This document shows, piece after piece, positions 48,950 through 64,000 of a DNA stretch of 64,000 nt (positions within the stretch are counted from its first letter, which is position 1; each line of letters begins with the position of its first letter). A program made the position numbers and the translations under genes. Below the pieces are notes generated by a model, which worked only from the letters and a program-made list of their open reading frames with translations, had not been told where the DNA came from and did no database searches. The DNA comes from Branchipolynoe longqiensis (Eukaryota; Annelida; Polychaeta; Phyllodocida; Polynoidae), in contig CM059186.1 in NCBI GenBank assembly GCA_030323885.1, forward strand, positions 25,439,849 to 25,503,848, written 5' to 3'.

Positions 48950-49122
48950 AATGGCGGGCACCTGCCTTCCCACAACACATTGCGGGCTGACGTCACATTC
49001 TAAATTCCTGAGCAATTGCCGAACCCCCCTCTAGGGCAAATTGAGGTGTGGTCTAAACGGTCGTAGTATTACTGGAGGTCTTTCAACTGCTTCTTCATTG
49101 CCTTGTCCGTCGTTATAATAAG
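48950..49122 (+). promoter_or_regulatory. Possible promoter and 5' non-coding exon of the Rho gene
   Basis: CCCACAACACATTGCGGG followed at 48988-48995 by a full palindromic CRE (TGACGTCA). About 130 bp further on is a good donor, ATAATAAG|GTAAGAAG (exon end 49122). The Rho coding exon begins right after an acceptor with only 5 non-coding bases before the ATG, so an upstream non-coding exon must exist; this is the best candidate I see. Unproved. Confidence 0.3.
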
Positions 49123-50975
49123 GTAAGAAGTATATCTATGCAAAGGCAAAACTATATAGTTCATCTTAAGAAACCTTGTATTCTTTACGATAAGCTGGGG
49201 AAGGCACAAGTTAGTCATAAACTGAGCTTCGCTTGTCCCAGATCATATCCAAACCGGCAAAATCCTACCATTTCCCGTTGTTTTGACTAACATTTTTATC
49301 GTAAAGGAGTTCATTTTTCCTATCAGCTTTCAGAAATATACTATCTTTGGTTTATATTAGTTTAACATCGCTGATACCCAGACCCATATATTAGCCCTTT
49401 CTATTTTTATTCACATATTCTCGCTTATAAATCGTCCAGGGTTTTGTTCCTCTAAGTCCGCCATATTTGATGACATCACAAAGTTATTTATGGCCCGAAC
49501 TGGCGATTGGTGTCGTATTGTAAAAGAACCCCCCCACCCCCCCAAAACACAAAAACTTGCACGCTTCTAGTTCGGAATCTATTCGAGTTTGATCCATACC
49601 TCAATAATGAGAAACTGTCTTGGGTAACAGCTCATATTACATGGTTCAATAATTCGTGGAGTAAACATAAGGGGTTATTGTTTTGACGAGGATGTGGAGC
49701 GACTACCGGGGTCTCACAGGGTTTCGACTCCACCCAGTTTTTCTCCTAGTTTGATTATTTATTCGATTTATGGGGCTTATTTTGCCATCTTATCTAGATG
49801 CCTGATGTATCGAACTTAATCCATGCGTTGTTAGTGTGTCATTTCGATATTATTAGGTCTCTAGACTCTACGCCTACGGGCGGGTTGTGTTGTGTACTTC
49901 CTGCTGGTAGGTACCCCAGTAAAATTTTCAAATTATTCCAACCATTCAAATTATAATTTCACTGGAAGCTCCAATGAATCAAAAGCGATATGCTTTTTGA
50001 ATTTTTAAGATATTCCAAAAATTGAATGAGATATCTGCATTTGAAGTTTGTTGAATTTAAGATTTTTTGTATTAGCTAATGCACTAGAGAAGTGCCTTAT
50101 TTAGGGTGCATAATAGTAGGCTGTGTTATGTGAGTCACTCACCCCAGCCATAAAATTCTGGCCTAGAGAATCCAGTCAAAACTGCCCGACACCAACTTTT
50201 GGCTGCCAGATTCTAGAGTTGCGATTCCAGTTGTAGTCATTGTAAGACCATTTTTTGGAAGAAAAAATGCTAAAGTTTCACATTCTCATAGTTAACATGG
50301 ACATTCCTGTCAGTCTTACCTCTGATTTCTGCATCTGAAGAGTTGAATGGCTTAGTAAAATGTCATACAACACTGAAAATAGTCTCTATCTGTGCTTATG
50401 TCTGTTGCGCTTCAAAAACGGATGTAGCAGTGAATGCAGTGTGCCTATGATTCATGTGTGGTGCCGTTTTCCGACATGACTGTGCCACTCAGGAGGTCGC
50501 AAGAAGTTGTACGAGTTTTATAGGTCCGGCGACAGTGGCGCGTCCCAGCGGATTCTGGGGTACCTACTCCTGGTTCAAGTGTTGTAGGTAGATAGCTAAA
50601 ATTTCAAAACACAACAAACAGTATAAATTTAAGTTCTTTCAACAGATCTTGCTGAGACAAACTCAAATCTGTTGTAATTTTGAAAATATCTTGATAATAG
50701 GGGAGAAAGTTATGGCATTTCTAATGTCAGCTTAATTGTTAAATTTAGTTTGGATTCACCATTATAATAAACTGTGACCCTTGCCACATTGTTACAGTCT
50801 TGTATGCGCTAAGTATTTTGATTTTGGTATTTTGATGTGTATTTTCGGTGAGGTTAGGTTATGTTCTTTCCAGTGATATAAAATTTAATCATGGCCGGAA
50901 TCGTGAAATCTTACTATTCACATGGTGACTGACACGCCCTTATCAGAATCTGACATAACTTATTAACTAACCTTA
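49123..50975. other. Unexplained intergenic/intron stretch
   Basis: No gene recognised. Inverted 12-mers TAGGTACCCCAG (about 49910) and CTGGGGTACCTA (about 50557) could be the ends of an unknown ~650-bp element. Confidence 0.3.
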
Positions 50976-50980
50976 AATAA

Positions 50981-51376
50981 AGGATTCACCCAGTACTCGC
51001 AGTACACGGGTGAAGACCAGCCCTGTATAAAAAAAAACGGTCGAAAAAGCGGGTTAATGAAATGAGAGATTAATTTCACAATCTAAGAAGCAACATTTAT
51101 TCTTTGTATATGTCTTCATATTTCTCCGCTACCTTTGAGTTGAAAAATATAACAAAACATCTAGTTTAATAAGATTTTAAAGTGAAATCGATGGCGTTCT
51201 ATAGCCGCCATCTTGTCGTTTTGCATTCTCTCCCATTTCGGCAACTCTGTGGCGATATAAGTACCAATTTGATACTGGAGGCAGGCATTCTACTTCCTGT
51301 TCCATACTAAAGCTTTTTACACTACATTGTCATTCACCCGTGTACTACAAGTACAGGGTGAATCTTTTATCTAAAC
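50981..51376. mobile_element. MITE family M2, most intact copy
   Basis: About 395 bp. Left GGATTCACCCAGTACTCGCA, right the inverse style ACAAGTACAGGGTGAATC. Contains GCCGCCATCTTG at 51204-51215. Best seed for the family consensus. Confidence 0.85.
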
Positions 51377-51379
51377 TAA

Positions 51380-52500
51380 CCTAGGCTGGGGCATAATCGA
51401 TTAATCAACTCGGGTCACCGAAGCCACTTTTTGGCACATCCTACAGACTCAGGTTGAATAATCGAATACGCTTCTCCATGCTCAGGGTGGGAAAAAATAG
51501 TGGCTTAATCCATTATATATTTTTTTTAAATGAACGATATAACTACATCAAAATAGGATTTTATGATTGCATAGTTTAGTTATATTTCCATTTCATTAAT
51601 CTGTGTTATTACCAAAATAAAACATGTAGGCCTTGTACTGGTACTGGTAGCTATTATCCTACATGACGGTACCAGCACAAATGTGACGTCATCGTTCCTA
51701 GCAAACCCCAGCCAAGAGGTGGGTTACTGGGGTGGGGTCGTTTTGCACATGCCACATGTTTTTCTCAACTCCACTCGCAGTGTTCGATTTGAAATTCTAG
51801 CAAATCGGGTGACCCGAATCGCCCGAGTCGTTTTCATTGATTACCCCTGGAGTCCCCATCATTTCTACTGTTGGTTGTGACTTGTAATACAAGTTCACTG
51901 TCACAACAGTCAATGCCACTATGTACAATGAGTCACTTTCTACCCACGCTATTCTCACTTGGTTTTTCAACAAGTGTTATTCTATCGCACGAGGTACATG
52001 ATTTAGACTGGCACGAGTCTTGTAAGACTAAGCTTCCTTGTATGCGAATGGCTGTTACTACTTGACAAAAAAAAAAAAAAATGCCTTAAGCTGAATATTA
52101 ATATGGTACCAACTTCATATTTGTGTGATGAACATTAAGAAAGTTGCGGCGTTTTAAAACTGACAAAAACGAATTTAAATTTGTTTATTTTACTAATGAA
52201 ATTAGATACAATCAATGATACATAAACTTAAACTAGGCACGTGGACATTTCTTCAAGCAATCAGAATGCATCAAATTATCATTTTATAAGCAAGAGGCTG
52301 CAAAAGTTATAATAGCTTTATTAGAACCCGCGATGTGATGTTTTAAGGGTACAGAAATCAGACCCTCTTGCCTATAGTAGTAGGTATGATACATACAAAA
52401 TTGAAATAAATAGGAAGAGTGTACTAATGTAGGGAAACTTAGCTTGAACTTCAGAAAGTTTGATGTCAATTCCTGTAGGATTTTAATCAGACAAACACTA
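51380..52500. other. No recognised feature
   Basis: Mixed unique-looking sequence. Short open frames on both strands lack family resemblance. Confidence 0.4.
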
Positions 52501-52725
52501 GAATCTGTCAAGACATTAAGCGTCTAACCCAACCACTAAGGGACACCAGAGCAAGCAAGGCACCACTACTAAGACAGACCAGAAGCCAGATCAAAGCCCA
52601 TGAAAGGAGCACACTGGAAATGGCCGCCAAGGCATGGAATGTGCAAACGCTGAAAGAAAGACAAATCCCTGACCTAAAAACGTACAACAAATATCTGTGC
52701 AAAATAAAAACTGGGAACCCCAACT
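52500..52725 (+). pseudogene. Possible LINE RT C-terminal remnant
   Basis: One frame reads RQTRSQIKAHERSTLEMAAK, AWNVQTLKE and LKTYNKYLCKIK before a stop. The spacing resembles the last helices of a non-LTR RT. Weak; no other domain is visible. Confidence 0.35.
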
Positions 52726-52729
52726 GAAC

Positions 52730-54627
52730 TGCACCACAAGGGGGCAGGTGATATGTCACGGCCCACCAACTGGACAGCCCAGGGCGGGATAACCGGAAAT
52801 ATAAAAGCCAGATGACATATCCAACAACAATATAAATCAAATCAATTTCAAACAAACATAACTCAACCACCTATTACGTACAAGCCTATGGACATGTAAA
52901 TAAAATAGGCTAGTATAGAATTAAGTAGAAAAAAGTGGAAAACTCTTCCCAAGAAAACCCCAAAACACTAACATAGAACCTTAAGAAAACAACTAACATA
53001 GTAATAAGAATAGAACAAAAATACAATGTCAAGAGGGCGCAAAAAAACTAACATAGACTACTAAACGTACCAACAGACTATCTATCTGCTACTGAAATGC
53101 AGACAATCAAATAACTTATCAGCAGCTACTGTTTGGTAAGACAACACCAACACTACAGCTGGCCAGCATTGGAAACAAGCCTGGGTACCCAGGCTTACAT
53201 GCTATGGACAGAATAAATACAGCCTCAATAAAAAAAAATTAAAATATTAGTGTGCTTCAAAACGGTAGCATTCACATCCCATTTTGAGCGGAGGTAATAT
53301 CCTAAATCCACATTTTCACGAAGATGAAAAACCGCATATTGAAAAGTGATGACATCACATTGCGGCTTTATCGGGACAGGCAAGCTCGGCGGATTTCCAA
53401 GTGCCTACTTAACTACAAGATGACTATTAGGTTTTGAAAGACATAAATGACGGTACATCGTTTTGGCAAAACTGAAAGGGGCCTATGCAAACGAAGACTG
53501 GGTTGTCTATGACCGAAATGCATGGTAGCCGAACAAGCATGTTTGGGAACATAATCATTTCATATCTATTACTATTTCATAGTCTCTGTATAAAACAAAT
53601 AGTATATTTATTGTTAAATTGCTTGGTTTCGATAAAACGATGCACCCCATAAATGATGAATGTTTGGTGGGAATTCTGTGAGTTACAACTGTAGCTTTCC
53701 GCATCCAGACTATCGAACCTCTCGTCATTGCATGAAAATAATTAGAAAACAAGACTTATGTGCATTGTGTTTTAATCTACACATCTCATTTGTATCACTG
53801 AAACTAATTCTAATGGTATCATGGTGCCAAGCCTTTTTCAAAAGAAAACAAGATTTTCTTGCAAAATATAAAGAGTAAGTGAGTAAGTAAGCCCATAAAG
53901 CTTCACTAACACGCCTAATCAATTCTATAGCACATAGTGTAGCAATATGGTACACGTTTTAGAATACAAGCGATAAGTTATTAATAATACTATTATTAGT
54001 AATCGTAATCACAAATATGCTGTAACAGTTCTTGACGATTATCTAACGAATTATCATGGCAGATCACACTTAACAAAATAAGGCTAGAAATAAGTGAAAC
54101 GTAACACCAGGTAGTGTAGACACATAGTGAGAGGCCTTCCACTTATTAGTGATGTACAGAGATTGGGTGGCCAATGTACATATATACAGGAGGGTAAGAA
54201 AGACAACAGCAGTGGATGTTGTTTATTCTCTCAACCGTTTCATCGTATCGACAACTCCTATCGACCACTTGTTACCAGCTTCAGAGAAAAAAATATGAAA
54301 CTTCACATAACTAATCTACTAATTCTAACTCATGCCCATCTACTCGGAAATAAGTTAAGTAGTTGGAAAAGGATATGTCTGGAAAATCTGTGTATTGAAA
54401 AATGGTTAATTTAAAAAGTGAATTCATGCTATATTGTTTACTATACAGTATAGTTTGAATATAAAATACGATTTTTCCAGAATTACCAAGTAAATGGGAA
54501 AATGGACTGCAAATTGGTGTCGTGGTATTGCTATCGGGGGAAAGCTGCGGTGGTATTGCGATGTTAAAAATACAATGTCCATACAGGTTGCACAGGTGAT
54601 GGTCACAACGCTTCACGTCTTTAAAAT
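52730..54627. other. No recognised feature
   Basis: AT-rich, no exon-like segments. 53555-53955 has short open frames on both strands without meaning. Confidence 0.4.
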
Positions 54628-54945
54628 GATGGCCGAATGAGTTAGAGAGTCCGTCTCCCATGTTGGTAGATCATGGGGTCGTGGGTTCGAACCCTGGTTG
54701 AGTCAAACCAATGACTTAAAAATTGATACTTGTTGCTTCCTAGCCTGGTGCTCGGCATTATTAGGACATGGCAAGGACTGGTTGGCCCAGTGTAAGGATA
54801 ATGTGACTGAGTCAGATATCAGGTCATGGTGCTGGCAGCCTGTTCTTCCAGTGGGGCAGCACTATAAAGTCGCCATGAGTGCGCATTGTCACAAGTCGGT
54901 ACCTGTCCCGATATGACCTTAGATGTTGCTAGGACGTAAAACAAA
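54628..54945 (+). mobile_element. SINE1, full length
   Basis: Head TGATGGCCGAATGAGTTAGA, box B GTGGGTTCGAACCC, full body, tail GTTGCTAGGACGTAAAACAAATAA. A tail-only SINE1 fragment follows at 55284-55340 and another is at 63485-63540. Confidence 0.87.
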
Positions 54946-55382
54946 TAAACTTAACATGATTTCTGAGAACAGCATTCTCCATGTAAGGCTATCCAACGTT
55001 GACTTCTGAATTCGATAATATTTTTGATTAACAGAGGAAAACAACGATGATCTAGGCAGATATATTTTTTTAGTATTGGGTATGACAAACAATTGCATGC
55101 ACCATTTCAGATTGTTGTTCAAAAGAATTATTTTATGTTTTTAACAAAAACGGGCAAAAATGGTTAACTGTTCCCGCACCCCGAATATTTCACATTAAAA
55201 ATCGATTTAAGCAGTTTAGGGTCTCGCACCCTGAATAGCTCGTTATTTAAAAAAAAATAGAGATTAAATTGTTCTTTAAATTAGTTGGTTGTTGGGGGTT
55301 TTACCTCCTGGCAACATCTAGGGTCATATCAGGACAGCCTTTAAATTGGCACTTTAAATTACACATACGGCATTAATGTTGA

Positions 55383-59934
<4,552 letters not shown>

Positions 59935-62820
59935 GAAAATAGCCCAACTCACTGGGAGAAAATGCCCAAACTTCTGGTAGATGTCACACTTTTATACGAG
60001 CAGCCTGAACTAGATGACGACCATCTCCAAAAGGTTGTGATGTTAATAAGTTGGTAGGAGGCCTGGTCTTCTGGTTACCATAGGTACTGGTCTGCAATTC
60101 TGTCCCTACCATTTCTTATCCTGTAATGCTCTGCAACACAATGTGTAAGGACCCCTTTGTCTGTTGTGCGGGAGAGTTAACTAATTAATGTCACGTCTCA
60201 TTGAAGGACCGTGTATTTCTATTAAGAGTACTGCATCATCTACGTGTGTGCCTCGAGGGCGATACGCTACAACGGGGGTCGCTTTGTATAATGTGCTTGC
60301 ATTGATTCTAACTTCATTCGCCGCTCCTGCGTGCAGGCTGGCGTTTAGTGGGTCAGCGCCAGCACTCAATCCAGGGAGCCCATCAACGCATGGGTTGTCC
60401 ATATTATTCAAAAGGCTGTTTATATTATAGTTTTTGATTATTATTATTACTACTCGTCCAATGGTCTAGCAATCCTAAAATTGTCACATTAAACAACCCC
60501 CTCCCCCTCCTTCCCTCCCTCCCTCTGCCAGATGCTCAGGTGGGTGGCTGACTGAATATACCTGGGTGTGCGTGGTGTTTCTGGGCCTTATTTGTGCTAC
60601 TTATGATCTGCCAGTTGCTGTTGGCGTTTCGTAATTTCTGTTTGACCATCGTATGACAGTCCTACACCTTGGTCTGCTTACATACATATTGTCTGTCACC
60701 GTCTTTCCGTGTATGCTTTGAACTGGTATACATAGCATTAATATGAAACAAAGATGAGTATTCAGCATATAATCGGTATCCTAATATTCAAGTATATATA
60801 TATGCATGTTTGTTTAGATGTGTGCACAGGCCACGGACAAGCAATGGACTCCCTACAAATCTAGCATTATGCATATATATGCAATATAGAAAAGTGTGGG
60901 GGGGGGGGGAACAACCCACAACCACAACAACCATAATATCATCTGCAAGCCTGTTTTTTTTTAGTGAATCCAACTTGGGTTTCTAATTTCTATTACACCC
61001 CCACCCCCTCTTTGTTTAATTCATTCCTATTGAAACTTAACCTTTCCCGTATCAACCTGTGCTGGTGCTTTTGTCTTGCAAGCTTTTGAAATCAAACAAC
61101 TGAAACTAAAATAAAAGTTCACAGATTCACATGAAACACAAGCCAGTTGCTATGGATGTACCATATGCTTGTGACCAGTCAAAACACTTGCATATATATA
61201 TATATTATGTATCTATATTAATTTTAATATTGAATCAAACCATGCACAAGTTAAAAAAAAGAAAGGTGTCATAAATAGTTTTCCTAACATTCCTATAAAA
61301 AAAACCAGTAAATAATGACGTGGTAATGGAGGAATGTGTGAATAACTACCAACTTGCCTGTGGAGAATGTACTGCGAGGCGGAGGGCGACTTACTCCAAT
61401 CTTTGTAAATAAATTTAGCCCGCTGATATGCCAGTGCCTGTCTTGTTTTGATACATTGTGAAATGCGTGCAGCCGAGCTGCTCGTGTGTATACTTTGGGG
61501 ACCGTGTGATACCTCGATAGCAGGGTGATCCTCGCAAGACCACGCCCGACTGAGTGCTGGAAACCTGCATGTTTATCTTTATACACTGCTCTAATTAATC
61601 GACAGACAACTGTCCCGATTCTAATGAGTGTACCATGAACGTAATTAGTATACAATTAACTTGATCTTTCGTCTATTATTTTTCCACGCTAATAAAATTG
61701 TGTATCTTTATTTTTCACGACGTATCTGATGAATGTCTTCGGCAATCAGAAACGCATTGTAACTGGTATAAGGTGTGAACGATACCAGAAGTGTCTACTT
61801 TAATATTATTATTATTATAAGGACTGCTGTATATTCTAACGGTGCAGAGGGGGTTTGATGATAGTGTTGTAAACCCAGAATGGATCGTTCTATTACCACG
61901 GGCAGTGAGATCAGCCATGAGATTGTCCCAAATGGTAGAAGAAAAAGAATGAAAAGAGAAGCCAAATAACCTGGAACCCCTTTACTGTAACGGGAAGTAA
62001 ACTGAAGATCATATACCTCTCCCTACCTTGCATTGTCGTCATAGCCCAGCGGCTGATGTTGACCGTAGATAACCAGATTATGGGTATGGAAGTCGCACAG
62101 GATGGACTTGTACCAAACTTCCCTATCAGTGTTTAATAACAGTGACATCTTGTTTTACCCAATTTTATTTTACCTGTTTTTTTTGTTTATTTTCTTTATT
62201 TAGAACTACGTGTGACAGGAATGATTATGTCCTGGTTCGCGATGAATGGTGTGTATTCAGCAAGTACTACTTTATTTGCGGTATTGCAATGGTCAAATAT
62301 GGAGAGCATACGAACTGTTGTATAGTGAACTTAGTGATTTTCTTAGGAAAATAAAGGGGAAAATGTTCCAGGTTATATTGTTTGCCTTCGTCGTTAATTC
62401 ATATATCAAGTGTTCCTTGTTTCTTAAGATATATACTAACTGCCTCGACATGGAAGAAAAAAATTCAATAGAAAATTAGTTCGTTGCAATAATAGTTAGC
62501 AAAAAAATAATACATTTCCCAAAAGGTGAGTGAAATTAGGTATTCTTATCAATTCTGTCATTCAATTCAATAGCAGGGTTGCCAGTTCTTAATTTCAATT
62601 AATCTTTTTTGTTAAATTTCCCCATAAAATATGTTTATATAATAATTCATGCTGTATACTGCATGTCATAAACACTAAACTACCATTTTGTAGCTTCTCC
62701 GCTTCGTCCAATGAACATGGGATTTAAACATCTAGATTTGATCCTACATATCCAACGTAAATACTGGTGCACTTGTTAAACGTTAATAGAACGTATGATC
62801 AGATTTCGATGTGCATGCTA
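59935..62820. other. 3' UTR of exon A and intervening sequence
   Basis: Contains two AATAAA signals (61110, 61691) but no P-loop exon or other gene. The 120-codon minus-strand frame at 61293-61655 has no family resemblance. Confidence 0.55.
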
Positions 62821-62821
62821 T

Positions 62822-63081
62822 ATAAAGCTGTGTGGTCCAATGAAAACATCAACTTTTCAAAACCAAAACAGTTATCTAGATTTGTTATTACGTATCTCAC
62901 TTAGATACTGATAGTTATTAAACATTTATCACCAAGAAGTCAATTTAATAGAACCTGTTACTGCAGAAACCTATGGTATCAGAGTTTTGGAGTGCTTGCC
63001 AACAAGTAATGATCGATGTACTAATATATTTATCTAAGAAAATTACAGAAACTCAAAACCATCGGATTATGCAACTTTAAC
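62822..63081. mobile_element. MITE family M1, copy 8 (internally shortened)
   Basis: Left AAAGCTGTGTGGTCCAATG, right CCATCGGATTATGCAACTTT. About 260 bp, shorter than other copies. Confidence 0.8.
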
Positions 63082-63717
63082 TGAAGAGTAAATTAAATTT
63101 TACTAGAAGTTCACTGATATCTTAGGAAATCTTCGTATTTAACCCTACCTACCCCTAAAAAAGCTTCCTTAGCATTTGAATGAAGAAAAAGGCTGGAACA
63201 GGCATTACTAGATATTCTTAGTTATTTTTCAAATCTCTTGGCAACTCGGGTTCATATATGAGATATAAATACAGTTGATGCAAAAAAAGAGTATCAGTCG
63301 GAACAAAACATGAAATGCTAGGAATAACTGCCCAGCTATCGCGATTGTATAATTGTTAAAATATTCAGGATCGAAGCCTGGACTGAAAACTTTGATTGAC
63401 TGATATAAATACGAATATAAGAAGCTCACGCCATTTTGGTGTGCCCATATTCTCCTTGTTTGGGGACCTTGTTCTTTCTAAGATGACCCGTCCTGATAAG
63501 ACCGTAGATGTTGCCAGGACGTAAAACTCCAACAACAAACAAAACTAAATTCTAAGATGTATAAGCGGTGATATTTTGCATTACATTACCAACATAGGCT
63601 AGAATTTATTTTCAAGCAAGGGAACTAATCCTTAAAATTTAATATTTAAATCAATATTCAAAATAAATATCAGCACCATTAAATGTCCTTAATTCAGCAT
63701 TTTTGTTTTCAATTTAG

Positions 63718-64000
<283 letters not shown>

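Noticed and set aside
52508..52870. 120-codon minus-strand frame with hydrophobic stretches
   Set aside because: No family resemblance or splice context. The opposite strand gives a better, though weak, LINE-like reading.
61293..61655. 120-codon minus-strand frame
   Set aside because: No recognisable domain and base composition like the surrounding non-coding DNA.

Overview
The window is eukaryotic nuclear DNA from an animal. It is AT-rich, has small GT-AG-bounded exons in long introns, and is densely filled with tRNA-derived SINEs, MITE-like inverted-repeat elements, LINE fragments and tandem repeats. It holds parts of two conserved animal genes. The protein sequences, the LINE and SINE style and the PIF/Harbinger and Gypsy types suggest a marine invertebrate, with a lophotrochozoan such as a mollusc my best guess. 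That assignment is an inference; the sequence alone does not prove it.

Left half (70-32957, minus strand): the first 14 coding exons of MON2, a large Golgi/endosome scaffold related to the BIG/GBF Arf-GEFs but lacking a catalytic Sec7 domain. The exons join in a continuous reading frame of 665 codons (DCB and HUS regions plus the start of the linker). The gene continues off the left edge. Its introns carry most of the repeats: minisatellites with units of roughly 21, 43, 55, 60 and 63 bp, (TATG)n and (CTGT)n blocks, a tRNA-derived SINE family (SINE1), and several MITE families (called M1, M2 and E here).

Middle (33-55 kb): no host protein-coding gene that I can recognise. The stretch contains a LINE RNase H remnant, a decayed PIF/Harbinger transposon with two convergent genes (38.5-42.8 kb), GC-rich GTCGGCCCGACGG repeats, a 3.84-kb Ty3/Gypsy-type LTR retrotransposon with ~161-bp LTRs (44307-48143), a terminal-inverted-repeat MITE (48174-48494), and a possible promoter with a full CRE near 48.99 kb.

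Right end (55.4-64 kb, plus strand): a RhoA-type small GTPase gene. One coding exon carries the P-loop and switch I (codons 1-52). A second exon carries all the rest (codons 53-192, CaaX box CRIF). About 3.8 kb further on is a second copy of this terminal exon with its own acceptor in the same phase, cut by the window edge. No second P-loop exon lies between them. The simplest reading is one Rho locus with two alternative terminal exons, which is the most interesting signal in the window. The two genes have no evident functional link beyond membrane and cytoskeletal housekeeping roles.
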